DNA of 30,996 bases from Caldisericales bacterium (GTDB taxonomy: Bacteria > Caldisericota > Caldisericia > Caldisericales > Caldisericaceae): positions 1 through 30,996 of the forward strand of contig WFSP01000053.1 in NCBI GenBank assembly GCA_015485995.1. Direction: 5' to 3'. The notes under the pieces were generated by a model, which worked only from the letters and a program-made list of their open reading frames with translations, did no database searches and was not told the DNA's origin. The first letter of the stretch is position 1. Each line of letters starts with the position of its first letter. This document shows, one piece after another, positions 8,014 to 14,756 of this stretch. The translations under genes were made by a program, and so were the position numbers.

Positions 8014-8021
8014 TTCTGTTA

Positions 8022-8049
8022 TTGCAATTTATTTTGTATCTGGTATAAT
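8022..8049 (+). promoter_or_regulatory. Putative promoter of the cold-shock gene
   Basis: TTGCAA (8022-8027) and a perfect TATAAT (8044-8049), with an extended TGG before the -10, have a 16-bp spacer. The leader would run from about 8056 to 8098 and contains a small hairpin (CTGCA 8058-8062 with TGCAG 8070-8074) ahead of AGGAGG (8084-8089). Confidence 0.7.
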
Positions 8050-8098
8050 GCTTTTATCTGCAGGCAGGATGCAGAAATTTTTTAGGAGGTTTAGTACT

Positions 8099-8314
8099 TT
8101 GGAAAGAATTACAGGTAGAGTAAAATGGTTCAATGCCCAGAAAGGTTATGGGTTTATTGTTCCTGACAATGGTGGAAAAGATCTCTTTGTTCACTACTCA
8201 GCAATCCAGTCAGAAGGCTACAAGACTTTAAAAGAAGGCCAGAAAGTTGAATTTGAAATTGATCAGAGTGACAGAGGAGACAAAGCTGTAAACGTTACGG
8301 TAGTTGCCGAATAA
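8099..8314 (+). CDS. Cold-shock domain protein (CspA family)
   Basis: This is a 71-residue single cold-shock domain, the normal family length. The two RNA-binding motifs are visible: RNP1 KGYGFI and RNP2 DLFVHYSAI, after the usual GRVKWFNAQ start. Such proteins bind single-stranded RNA or DNA and melt RNA structure in the cytoplasm. The TTG at 8099 is chosen because AGGAGG ends 9 nt before it and the protein then starts with the family's [11 protein letters not shown]; an upstream in-frame ATG at 8048 would fall inside the promoter. It is a single-gene unit with its own promoter and a strong terminator at 8345-8376. A perfect 18-bp palindrome covers the stop codon. Confidence 0.95.
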   Translation: MERITGRVKWFNAQKGYGFIVPDNGGKDLFVHYSAIQSEGYKTLKEGQKVEFEIDQSDRGDKAVNVTVVAE

Positions 8315-8328
8315 ATCAGCTGATTTAT
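8311..8328. repeat. Perfect 18-bp palindrome over the csp stop codon
   Basis: ATAAATCAGCTGATTTAT reads identically on both strands and includes the TAA stop (8312-8314). It lies 17 bp before the terminator stem. It could be an RNA processing site, part of the 3' structure or a protein-binding site. Confidence 0.6.
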
Positions 8329-8344
8329 CAAATTTGAAAAAGCC

Positions 8345-8376
8345 AATCCCCGGTGAAAGCCGGGGATTTTTATTTT
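8345..8376 (+). terminator. Intrinsic terminator of the cold-shock gene
   Basis: The stem AATCCCCGG (8345-8353) pairs with CCGGGGATT (8360-8368) around a 6-nt loop, followed by a T-rich tract to 8376. It isolates the cold-shock gene from topB. Confidence 0.92.
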
Positions 8377-8395
8377 TAAAACTTTTGTGTAATAT
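8368..8395 (+). promoter_or_regulatory. Weak putative promoter next to the topB start codon
   Basis: A -10-like TAATAT (8390-8395) lies 8 nt before the topB ATG at 8404; the -35 region (about 8368-8373) is only T-rich and poorly matched. There is no Shine-Dalgarno, so the message may be leaderless. The upstream terminator means topB needs its own promoter. Confidence 0.4.
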
Positions 8396-8403
8396 ATTTT
8401 ACT

Positions 8404-10920
8404 ATGAAAAAGAAAACTTTAATAATCACTGAAAAGCCATCTGTTGCAAGAGATATTGCAAAGGCGTTAGGTAAATTTAAAAACGAGCAAGATTATCTTG
8501 AAAATGAACAGTATATTATTACCTGGGCCCTTGGCCATATTGTTACTCTGTTTGACCCTAAAGATTACAACAAAGCATTATCATATTGGTTACTTTCCAC
8601 TCTCCCGATTATACCGGAGGAGTTTAAGTTTAAACCGATAAAGGAAACAAAGAAGCGTTTTAATGCTGTAAAAAAACTTATTGGCCGAAAGGAGATAGGT
8701 ACTATTGTAAATGCTTGTGATGCGGGAAGAGAAGGAGAGCTTATATTCAGAAACTTGCTAAGGCTTATCCCTCACAAGAACAAGGAAATAAAAAGATTAT
8801 GGCTTTCTGCAATGACTGAAGATGAAATAATAAAAGCTTTCGGGCACCTCTACGATGCATCTGATTTTGACTTGCTTGGGGAATCTGCGGTTGTCAGAAT
8901 GGAAAGCGACTGGCTTGTTGGTATAAATGCAACAAGGGCATTTACGAGGAGATGGGGCACAATCCTTTCAGTGGGGCGTGTTCAAACGCCAACGTTAAAC
9001 ATTATTTGTAGCAAAGAAAACGAAATTAAAGCTTTTAAGTCTGAAAAATATTTTGAAATTGAAGGAGAATTTAAAAGCAAAGATTTGTTATACAAAGGAA
9101 TACATATAGATAAAAAAGGAAAAACTCGTATTAAAGACAGAAGTGAAGCTGAAACAATAGTTAAAAAGGTAGAAAAGAAGCAGGGAATTGTAGGGAGCGT
9201 TAAGAGGGGAGAAAATAAAAAAGTTCATCCTCTTTTATATGATTTAACAGAACTCCAAAGAGATGCAAACAGGCATTTCGGATATTCCGCTAAAAGAACA
9301 TTATCTATTGCGCAGAAGCTTTACGAACAGAGAAAGATGATTACATACCCAAGAACAGACAGCAGGTATTTACCCAAGGTACTTGTTAGCGAACTACCGG
9401 CTACATTAAAGGGAATTTCTGTTTATCCATACGATTCTTTTACAAAAGAAATTCTTTCCGCCCCGATAAAATTGGATAAAAGGGTAATAAATGATAAGGG
9501 TGTAACGGACCACTATGCAATCATCCCGACTGGCAAAATTCGTTTTTTAAACAGACTGACAAAAGAAGAAATAAATGTTTTTGATTTGGTCATAAGAAGG
9601 TTTTTATCTGTATTTTATAAACCTGCTATTATAGAGAAGCTTTCCTTTAAGACTATCGTAGAAGGGGAGGCCTTTAAATCGGATTTTTCCAGAGTAAAAT
9701 ATTCGGGTTGGATGAAAGTATACAATGGCGTAGAAAAAGAAGTGCTTATGGATATTAGAGATGGTGATAGAACTCTTCTCAAAAAAGTGAATCTTCTTGA
9801 CAAAGAAACGCAGCCACCCCCACGCTTTACGGATGCCACAATACTTACTGCAATGGAAACGGCAGGAAAGCTCGTAGAAGATGAAAAATTGCGTGAGGCA
9901 ATGAAGGAAAGAGGCCTTGGAACTCCAGCAACACGTGCTGCAATCATAGAGCGCCTCATAACAGTGGGCTATGTTGAGAGAAATAAAAAAATGCTTGTTC
10001 CACTTGATAAGGGTATGCGGCTTATAGAGCTTGCAAATGAAGTGGGAACCAATGAGGTTCTATCTCCCACGCTCACTGGTGATTGGGAAAAGAAACTAAG
10101 AGATATAGAAAAAGGACTTCTTAAACCTGAAAAATTTATGGAGGAGATTAAAACTTTGACTGTTTCCATTGTAGAAAAGGTAAAAAACTATAAGGGCAGT
10201 TACAGTATAAATGTTGGAAACACAACCCCTCTGGGTAAATGCCCCAAGTGCGGGGGAAATGTGATAGAAACATCCAAAGCATTTACTTGCGAAAACGTAA
10301 AGAGCGGGAAATGCGATTTCGCAATCTGGAAAAAGCTGATAAATAAAACAATTACAAGGGAAATGGCGGAGAAACTGCTAAAAGGGGAAAAAGTGCATCT
10401 TACAAAAGTGCTTTCCAGAAGCAAACATTATTTTGATGCGGATATTCTTATAAAGGATGGAAAAGTAGCCTTTGACTTCCCTGATGTAAAAAATGATGTG
10501 GCTATAAACGATAACCCTGTGGGTAAATGCCCCAAGTGCGGGGGAGATGTAATTGAGGGAAAGGAAACATATTTTTGCTCAAATAGGGAAAAGGGCTGTG
10601 GCTTTTATATAAAGAAAGTAATGGGTAACAAAGAAATTACACGTGATATTGCATCTGAACTTCTGCAGAACAAGAAGACGCAGCTCATAACTGATTTTGT
10701 TTCTAAAAGAGGGAGGAAATTCTCCGCATATCTTTATATAAATGATAAAGGGACTGTTAAATTTGAGTTTGAAAAAAAAGTAAGCAAAGCAAAAGCGGGT
10801 TCCTCTCAAAGAAACAACAAAGCTGCCAGCAAAAAAAGTAAAACAGTTTTAAACAAAGCTAAAACCACAAGGAAAAGCACAAGTAAAAAAAAGAAATCTA
10901 CTGCAAAAACTAAAAAATGA
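8404..10920 (+). CDS. topB: DNA topoisomerase III-like type IA topoisomerase
   Basis: This 838-residue type IA topoisomerase relaxes or decatenates DNA through a covalent tyrosine link. The TOPRIM domain (about 1-150) shows TEKPSVARDIAKALG and the metal-binding run D106-A-G-R-E-G-E. The catalytic tyrosine is Tyr315 in MITYPRTDSRY. The motif GLGTPATRAAIIERL is also typical. After the core come two homologous modules (about 605-700 and 700-790). Each has a four-Cys zinc ribbon starting KCPKCGG and a C-terminal topoisomerase repeat with ITREMAEKLL or ITRDIASELL. A Lys/Ser/Thr-rich basic tail (about 790-838) follows, probably DNA-binding. It is longer than E. coli TopB (653). The ATG has no Shine-Dalgarno. 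The stop overlaps the next gene (ATGA). Confidence 0.93.
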   Translation: MKKKTLIITEKPSVARDIAKALGKFKNEQDYLENEQYIITWALGHIVTLFDPKDYNKALSYWLLSTLPIIPEEFKFKPIKETKKRFNAVKKLIGRKEIGTIVNACDAGREGELIFRNLLRLIPHKNKEIKRLWLSAMTEDEIIKAFGHLYDASDFDLLGESAVVRMESDWLVGINATRAFTRRWGTILSVGRVQTPTLNIICSKENEIKAFKSEKYFEIEGEFKSKDLLYKGIHIDKKGKTRIKDRSEAETIVKKVEKKQGIVGSVKRGENKKVHPLLYDLTELQRDANRHFGYSAKRTLSIAQKLYEQRKMITYPRTDSRYLPKVLVSELPATLKGISVYPYDSFTKEILSAPIKLDKRVINDKGVTDHYAIIPTGKIRFLNRLTKEEINVFDLVIRRFLSVFYKPAIIEKLSFKTIVEGEAFKSDFSRVKYSGWMKVYNGVEKEVLMDIRDGDRTLLKKVNLLDKETQPPPRFTDATILTAMETAGKLVEDEKLREAMKERGLGTPATRAAIIERLITVGYVERNKKMLVPLDKGMRLIELANEVGTNEVLSPTLTGDWEKKLRDIEKGLLKPEKFMEEIKTLTVSIVEKVKNYKGSYSINVGNTTPLGKCPKCGGNVIETSKAFTCENVKSGKCDFAIWKKLINKTITREMAEKLLKGEKVHLTKVLSRSKHYFDADILIKDGKVAFDFPDVKNDVAINDNPVGKCPKCGGDVIEGKETYFCSNREKGCGFYIKKVMGNKEITRDIASELLQNKKTQLITDFVSKRGRKFSAYLYINDKGTVKFEFEKKVSKAKAGSSQRNNKAASKKSKTVLNKAKTTRKSTSKKKKSTAKTKK
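10232..10545 (+). repeat. 26-nt direct repeat inside topB zinc-ribbon modules
   Basis: An identical 26-nt stretch occurs at 10232-10257 and 10520-10545. It encodes the residues around LGKCPKCGG and VGKCPKCGG of the two modules. The flanking codons differ, so this is either recent module duplication or local gene conversion. The span given includes both copies and the DNA between them. Confidence 0.85.
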
Positions 10921-11453
10921 TTATATTAGTTGGTGGGCAGAAAAGCGGTTCTGGAAAAACTACGTTTATATGCGCACTTTTAAAAGCATTTCCGAATAAC
11001 TTTAGTGTTTTGAAAATTACCCCTTCTGTTAAGAGGCAGGATAAGATAGAAACGGCTATTGCCGCGTTGTCCGAAAAAGGAAAAGATACTTCCCTTTTTT
11101 TGAAATATAATGCCAAGAAAGTAGTATGGGTTCACGGGGAAAGGAAGAACATTGCTTCGCTCATAAGTGAAGCACTTCTTTTGTTAAATGGAAACATTAT
11201 TATTGAGGGGAACTCCGCAATGTTATCCGTAAATTTTGATGTGGCGTTTTTTGTTTCAAAGCATAGAGGAAGAACAGAAAAAAGTAGTGCGAAAATTTTT
11301 GAACAGAAGGCAGATTTTATAATAATGAATACTTTGCAAACAACCTCTGCATATACTATAAACAATACAGTTTATGTAAATCTTGGCCTTGAATTACGTT
11401 CCCCATCAAAAAGTTTTATTAAGATATTTGGCAATATCTTGCATTTAACTTGA
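10917..11453 (+). CDS. MobB-like P-loop NTPase
   Basis: The 178-residue protein begins MIILVGGQKSGSGKTTF, a P-loop (Walker A variant with GSGKTT) directly at the N-terminus, as in MobB-type proteins of molybdopterin guanine dinucleotide synthesis. A later IIIEGNSAM (about residues 96-104) resembles the family's 'EG' strand, and ADFIIMN (about 136-142) matches a switch-like strand end. Nothing else in the window belongs to molybdenum cofactor synthesis, so the true role is unclear. It could be another GTPase or ATPase of the SIMIBI class. The ATG overlaps the topB stop by 4 nt, implying coupled translation. The HU promoter overlaps its last codons. Confidence 0.6.
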   Translation: MIILVGGQKSGSGKTTFICALLKAFPNNFSVLKITPSVKRQDKIETAIAALSEKGKDTSLFLKYNAKKVVWVHGERKNIASLISEALLLLNGNIIIEGNSAMLSVNFDVAFFVSKHRGRTEKSSAKIFEQKADFIIMNTLQTTSAYTINNTVYVNLGLELRSPSKSFIKIFGNILHLT

Positions 11454-11477
11454 CTAAAAGCATTAAATAGATAAAAT
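11450..11477 (+). promoter_or_regulatory. Putative promoter of the HU gene
   Basis: TTGACT (11450-11455) overlaps the stop of the preceding gene, and TAAAAT (11472-11477) follows with a 16-bp spacer. Predicted transcription starts near 11484, and an AAAGGAGG lies at 11493-11500. Confidence 0.6.
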
Positions 11478-11505
11478 TGTAGGGAAATTATGAAAGGAGG
11501 TTTTT

Positions 11506-11778
11506 ATGAATAAACCGGAGCTTGTTAGAGCAATTGTTGAAAAGACGGAAGCAAAGAAAAAAGATGTTGAAGAATTTGTCGGGGCTTTTGTGGAAACGGT
11601 GGAAGAAGCGCTTGCCGAAGGCGATAAAGTTGCACTTATCGGGTTTGGAACGTTTGGTGTGCGTGATAGAAAAGCGAGAAAGGGAGTAAACCCAAAAACG
11701 GGTAAATCAATCAACATCCCTGCAACAAAAGTTCCTTTCTTTAAAGCAGGCAAAACTTTAAAAGAAAAGGTAAAATAG
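11506..11778 (+). CDS. hup: HU-family DNA-binding protein
   Basis: At 90 residues, this has the standard length of an HU homodimer subunit. It starts MNKPELVRAIVEKTE, has the conserved GFGTFGVRDRKARKGVNPKTG arm region, and ends with the family's VPFFKAGKTLKEKV. HU bends and compacts DNA in the nucleoid without strong sequence specificity. The ATG has AAAGGAGG 5 nt upstream. It is a single-gene unit between its promoter at 11450-11477 and the terminator at 11812-11840. Lys-rich composition is normal for HU. IHF is unlikely because the arm is HU-like. Confidence 0.96.
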   Translation: MNKPELVRAIVEKTEAKKKDVEEFVGAFVETVEEALAEGDKVALIGFGTFGVRDRKARKGVNPKTGKSINIPATKVPFFKAGKTLKEKVK

Positions 11779-11811
11779 ACTTAACTTTGCCTTAACAGGG
11801 AAAAATTAGTC

Positions 11812-11840
11812 AAGCCCCGCGTTTTTAGCGGGGCTTTTTT
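11812..11840 (+). terminator. Intrinsic terminator of the HU gene
   Basis: AAGCCCCGC (11812-11820) pairs with GCGGGGCTT (11828-11836) around a 7-nt loop, with a T run to 11840. It lies between convergent genes. Read from the minus strand it is followed by fewer T residues, so it is at best a weak bidirectional terminator. Its last bases touch the stop of the minus-strand gene. Confidence 0.9.
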
Positions 11841-12480
11841 ATACTTCTTTGATTAGAATGTTTCCTATGATATCAGCCCCTTCAGAGATTCTGTCGGCTG
11901 CGTTGCTGATATGCCTATAAACTTCCCTCATTTTAAAGATGTAGTGAAAGTCATCTTTTTCAAAAAGGGTAACAAGTGCCTCATGATAAGTTTCTTCAAT
12001 TTCGTTTTCCATTACTTTTGCAGCAATCAAATTATTATTGGAAAGTTGTTTATTCACGAAGAGGTTTTCTACTGCATAATTCATATGTACGACACCTCTT
12101 GAAAGTTTTTCTATCATCTTTTTTAAATGGTAATTCGGGTATAACTTGTAAACGAGCATTTCTTCAATGGTGCTTAGTGTATAATCAAGTATGTCGTCAA
12201 TCACGTTTGAGAGGTTATATAGGTCTTGCCTGTCTAACGGTGTTATTAGATTTTTGTTTAATTCATTTACAAGTTTCCTTCTCGCTTTGTCCCCCTCTTC
12301 TTCTACTTTTTTGATTTGAATCCTTGAGTTGTGTCGCAAGATCTCTGCATTTTGCACTTCATTACCTATCCCCATAAACTCATTTAAGATGTTTATCCCA
12401 TCAACCGTGAGATGGGCTTGTTGCTCTATCAGATTTTGAAATGCATCCGGTTTTTTAAAAATAGATTCCCACATTTTCAT
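11839..12480 (-). CDS. DUF47 family PhoU-like protein
   Basis: The 213-residue all-helical protein belongs to the DUF47/UPF0111 family (TIGR00153-like), distantly related to PhoU. Expected features include a heptad-like N-terminus, FKKPDAFQNLIEQQAHLTVDGI, the DRQDLYNLSNVIDDILDY segment (about residues 90-107) with Asp/Glu metal-binding residues, and a C-terminal HISNAADRISEGADIIGNI. Family members often sit next to PiT transporters and are thought to regulate them; here it follows the PiT gene by 26 nt. The ATG at 12480 is preferred because GAAGGAG lies 9 nt upstream; a TTG at 12489 is next to the Shine-Dalgarno and too close. The product is cytoplasmic. Confidence 0.9.
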   Translation of the reverse strand: MKMWESIFKKPDAFQNLIEQQAHLTVDGINILNEFMGIGNEVQNAEILRHNSRIQIKKVEEEGDKARRKLVNELNKNLITPLDRQDLYNLSNVIDDILDYTLSTIEEMLVYKLYPNYHLKKMIEKLSRGVVHMNYAVENLFVNKQLSNNNLIAAKVMENEIEETYHEALVTLFEKDDFHYIFKMREVYRHISNAADRISEGADIIGNILIKEV

Positions 12481-12506
12481 AATAATCAACTCCTTCTTTA
12501 TTCATT

Positions 12507-13511
12507 TTATACCATTTTCTGAATAATAAAAGTATAAGCGAAAGATATTGAAATAGACATCGGGATTGTTACTATCCAGGTGAGTAATAAATTCCGAACT
12601 ACGTTCCATTTCACCGAATACGGCTTTTCTGCATACCCTACTCCTACAAGCCCCATATTCAACGTTTCTGTGCTGCTAATTGGCAATCCGATTTTTGCAA
12701 AGTACAACACAGTGGCAGACGTAATAAATTGGGTAAGGAATGTCTGCTTAGGTTTGCTTTTCATAATTCTGAACCCTGCTGTAGTGGCAGAATTTCCTCC
12801 GAAGAGGACTGTTCCGACAATAAACACTAAAGCGAGGCCAAATACAATAAACGGGTCTTTTGCGTTTGGGCTAATATTTGAGTGTGTTATAAGTGCTGCC
12901 ATATATATTAAACTTAAAGTTTTTTCCGCATCATTTGAGCCATAACCTAATACTAATAGAACAGATGTAAATAGCTGCAATACTTTAAAAATAATTGATA
13001 TACTTGGTTTTGCGTTTGCATTTTTTAATATGAAATTTATAAGCTTTAAAAAGATGTAACCTAAAATAAAACTTATAAGTATTGATGCAATCAATCCCCC
13101 AAAGATTTTATAGACTTCTATAGTATGCAAACTGTGTGCGTATCTTGTGGCAAGTGCGCTGCCTACAAGCGCCCCTACAAAGGTGTATGAAATACTTACC
13201 GGGTATTTTATTTTCTGGGCGATTATCACCCATGTTATTGTAGCAAGGAGTGTTCCGTAAAGCATTGCAAGTGTCATATCCTGAGTCGGGAAGATTTTTG
13301 TTCCCAGAGTTCTTACTACGGCCGTGCCAAATAGAAATGGCGCGGCAAAAAGAGATAGAAACAAAATAGCAAGTGCTATCAACGGATGAACGAAGTTGGA
13401 CGAGATAATAGAGCCGAATAGCACTCCACCGTCGTTTGCACCCATAATAAGCTGAAAAATCATAGCAAAACAAACAAATATCCAGAAACTTAAAGTAGCA
13501 TTGTATATCAT
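12507..13511 (-). CDS. PiT-family inorganic phosphate transporter
   Basis: The 334-residue integral membrane protein has about ten hydrophobic segments. Family marks are the paired, inverted PiT signature motifs: near the N-terminus GANDGGVLFGS (about 24-34) and again in the second half GYGSNDAEKTLSL (about 184-196), each bearing an Asn-Asp. The first copy is expected to bind cation and phosphate. PiT proteins import phosphate by proton or sodium symport. The ATG at 13511 has no Shine-Dalgarno and lies 8 nt from a -10 element, so the message may be leaderless. The downstream DUF47 gene forms a conserved pair with it. Confidence 0.92.
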   Translation of the reverse strand: MIYNATLSFWIFVCFAMIFQLIMGANDGGVLFGSIISSNFVHPLIALAILFLSLFAAPFLFGTAVVRTLGTKIFPTQDMTLAMLYGTLLATITWVIIAQKIKYPVSISYTFVGALVGSALATRYAHSLHTIEVYKIFGGLIASILISFILGYIFLKLINFILKNANAKPSISIIFKVLQLFTSVLLVLGYGSNDAEKTLSLIYMAALITHSNISPNAKDPFIVFGLALVFIVGTVLFGGNSATTAGFRIMKSKPKQTFLTQFITSATVLYFAKIGLPISSTETLNMGLVGVGYAEKPYSVKWNVVRNLLLTWIVTIPMSISISFAYTFIIQKMV

Positions 13512-13519
13512 AGTTTTTT

Positions 13520-13547
13520 ATAATAACACATTTTTTATTTGGGTCAA
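13520..13547 (-). promoter_or_regulatory. Putative promoter of the PiT-DUF47 operon, likely leaderless
   Basis: On the minus strand, TTGACC (13547-13542) and TATTAT (13525-13520) have a 16-bp spacer and an extended TGT before the -10. The ATG at 13511 begins 8 nt after the -10, so the +1 would be at or next to the start codon. Confidence 0.6.
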
Positions 13548-13581
13548 TAATGTAAATATTTTTTATATAACTTTATATTCG

Positions 13582-13812
13582 TCAAGTATTTTTTGTGCCA
13601 GAGTAAGTAAAACTTCCTTTGTGCAATTTTATAAAATTTCCCATATCTACTCCTATTATGTTTCCACAATATGGGCATTTGATTGTTTTTCCATCTTTTT
13701 TTGTAAAGTCTTTTATTATCCTACTTTTAATGCACTTATGAAGCTCTCCTTTTCCAATCTTTTCATATTTCATAAGTTTTGTCTTACAGCGAGAGCATTT
13801 AATTAACAGCAT
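13582..13812 (-). CDS. Small zinc-ribbon protein, function unknown
   Basis: The 76-residue protein has a Cys pair CSRC near residues 6-9, a single Cys in LHKCIKSR (about 27), and a second pair CPYC near 46-49, a pattern consistent with zinc binding. The middle is Lys-rich, and the end, GSFTYSGTKNT, looks like a conserved C-terminal signature, though I cannot name the family. The ATG follows the RNase HI stop with no gap (TAAATG), so it is probably translated by the same ribosomes. The upstream Shine-Dalgarno is weak. RNA or DNA binding is plausible from the basic ribbon, but this is inference. The minus-strand frame is preferred over a plus-strand frame through the same bases because the Cys pattern and operon position fit. 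Confidence 0.72.
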   Translation of the reverse strand: MLLIKCSRCKTKLMKYEKIGKGELHKCIKSRIIKDFTKKDGKTIKCPYCGNIIGVDMGNFIKLHKGSFTYSGTKNT

Positions 13813-14211
13813 TTACTTTAGATTTAGCATCAAGTTACACAGCTTATCTGCGATTGTGATATACTGATTTTCTCTTTTTGAATGTTGAAATTTTATATAA
13901 TCAAAATTTTTGGAGAGCAGCATAACCGCGCTGTATAGTTTTTTGAGATGTTCAGCCTTTACCCTGTATTTTCCTATTATTTGCGATATAACAAGCTCGC
14001 TGTCCGATGTAAGAATTGCCCTTTTTATTTTTTTGGCGGTTGTATAAGTAAGAGCATTTATTATTGCTTGATACTCAGCTACATTATTTGTACTTTTTCC
14101 AATATATGCAGAGGAAAAGAATATCACCTTCCCGTTTTCTACGATAAGAAAGGACGAAGCGCTTTCTCCGGGATTTCCTCTCGATGCTCCGTCCGTATAT
14201 ACCTCAACCAT
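13813..14211 (-). CDS. rnhA: Ribonuclease HI
   Basis: This 132-residue RNase H-fold enzyme cleaves the RNA of RNA-DNA hybrids. The catalytic set is visible: Asp7 in VYTDGASRGNPG, Glu46 in NNVAEYQAI, Asp70 in LTSDSELVI and Asp122 in IADKLCN. It lacks the basic protrusion seen in E. coli RNase HI, a feature of the shorter archaeal/Firmicutes-type enzymes. The C-terminal HSKREN is a variant of the usual handle before the last Asp. The ATG at 14211 overlaps the macro-domain stop by 8 nt (ATGGTTGA). It is followed without a gap by the zinc-ribbon gene. Confidence 0.92.
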   Translation of the reverse strand: MVEVYTDGASRGNPGESASSFLIVENGKVIFFSSAYIGKSTNNVAEYQAIINALTYTTAKKIKRAILTSDSELVISQIIGKYRVKAEHLKKLYSAVMLLSKNFDYIKFQHSKRENQYITIADKLCNLMLNLK

Positions 14212-14752
14212 TTTCCATAGCTTCCTTAAAGAGCATAGGGATTTCTCTTCCTATGCCAATAAGATGAACTTCTTTTAAAGTAGTTTCGTTATTTTTTATA
14301 AACTCTTTTACTGTTTCGTATATGATTTTTGTTCCCTTTTTCTTAGGGAATCCATAAATACCGCAGCTAATCGCCGGTATGCTGATACTCTCAAGTTTTT
14401 TCTCAGTGGCGAGTTTCAGCACGGAAAGAACTGCTTTTCCAAGTTTATTGTCTTCATCTCCCTCTCCATAAACTGGCCCTACTGTGTGAATTACGAATTT
14501 TGCAGGTAAATTTCCACCACTTGTTAGCACTGCCTCTCCTGTTTCAAGAGGCCCTCTTTTTTGAATAAGCTCGTTACTCTCTTTTTGTATGATTGGGCCC
14601 CCTGCACGCGATATTGCGAGAGCCACTCCACCTCCATGCGACAGGTATTTATTTGCTGCATTTACAATTGCGTCTACTTTGTCTTTTGTTATATCTCCCT
14701 TGATTACTTTTATCCTTACTCTATTAACTTCCATGTCTTTTAGTGTTTCCAC
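14204..14752 (-). CDS. Macro-domain ADP-ribose hydrolase family protein
   Basis: The 182-residue macro domain resembles the YmdB/MacroD class that removes O-acetyl-ADP-ribose or mono-ADP-ribose. Marks are GDITKDKVDAIVNAANKYL (about residues 19-37), GGGVALAISRAGG, VIHTVGPVYGEG and the loop SIPAISCGIYGFP (about 133-145). The family's catalytic Asn/Asp region after NAAN is present as the GGGVA loop. The GTG at 14752 is chosen because GGAG lies 9 nt upstream; an in-frame ATG at 14734 would shorten the N-terminus by six residues. It follows the PfpI gene by a few bases and overlaps rnhA. The pairing suggests a metabolite or nucleic-acid repair operon (inference). Confidence 0.93.
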   Translation of the reverse strand: METLKDMEVNRVRIKVIKGDITKDKVDAIVNAANKYLSHGGGVALAISRAGGPIIQKESNELIQKRGPLETGEAVLTSGGNLPAKFVIHTVGPVYGEGDEDNKLGKAVLSVLKLATEKKLESISIPAISCGIYGFPKKKGTKIIYETVKEFIKNNETTLKEVHLIGIGREIPMLFKEAMENG

Positions 14753-14756
14753 ATTA

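Noticed and set aside
10233..10545. CRISPR-like direct repeat
   Set aside because: Only two copies, both inside the topB zinc-ribbon coding sequence and explained by homologous protein modules.
11812..11840. Efficient bidirectional terminator for both HU and DUF47
   Set aside because: The stem is symmetric, but the minus-strand 3' side is not a clean T run, so only the plus-strand direction is well supported.
12580..12945. Plus-strand frame inside the PiT gene
   Set aside because: A shadow of the PiT coding strand; no independent start signal or recognisable product.
13501..13806. Plus-strand frame opposite the small zinc-ribbon gene
   Set aside because: No ribosome-binding site; low-complexity hydrophobic composition; it overlaps the PiT promoter and the better-supported minus-strand gene with its Cys pattern.
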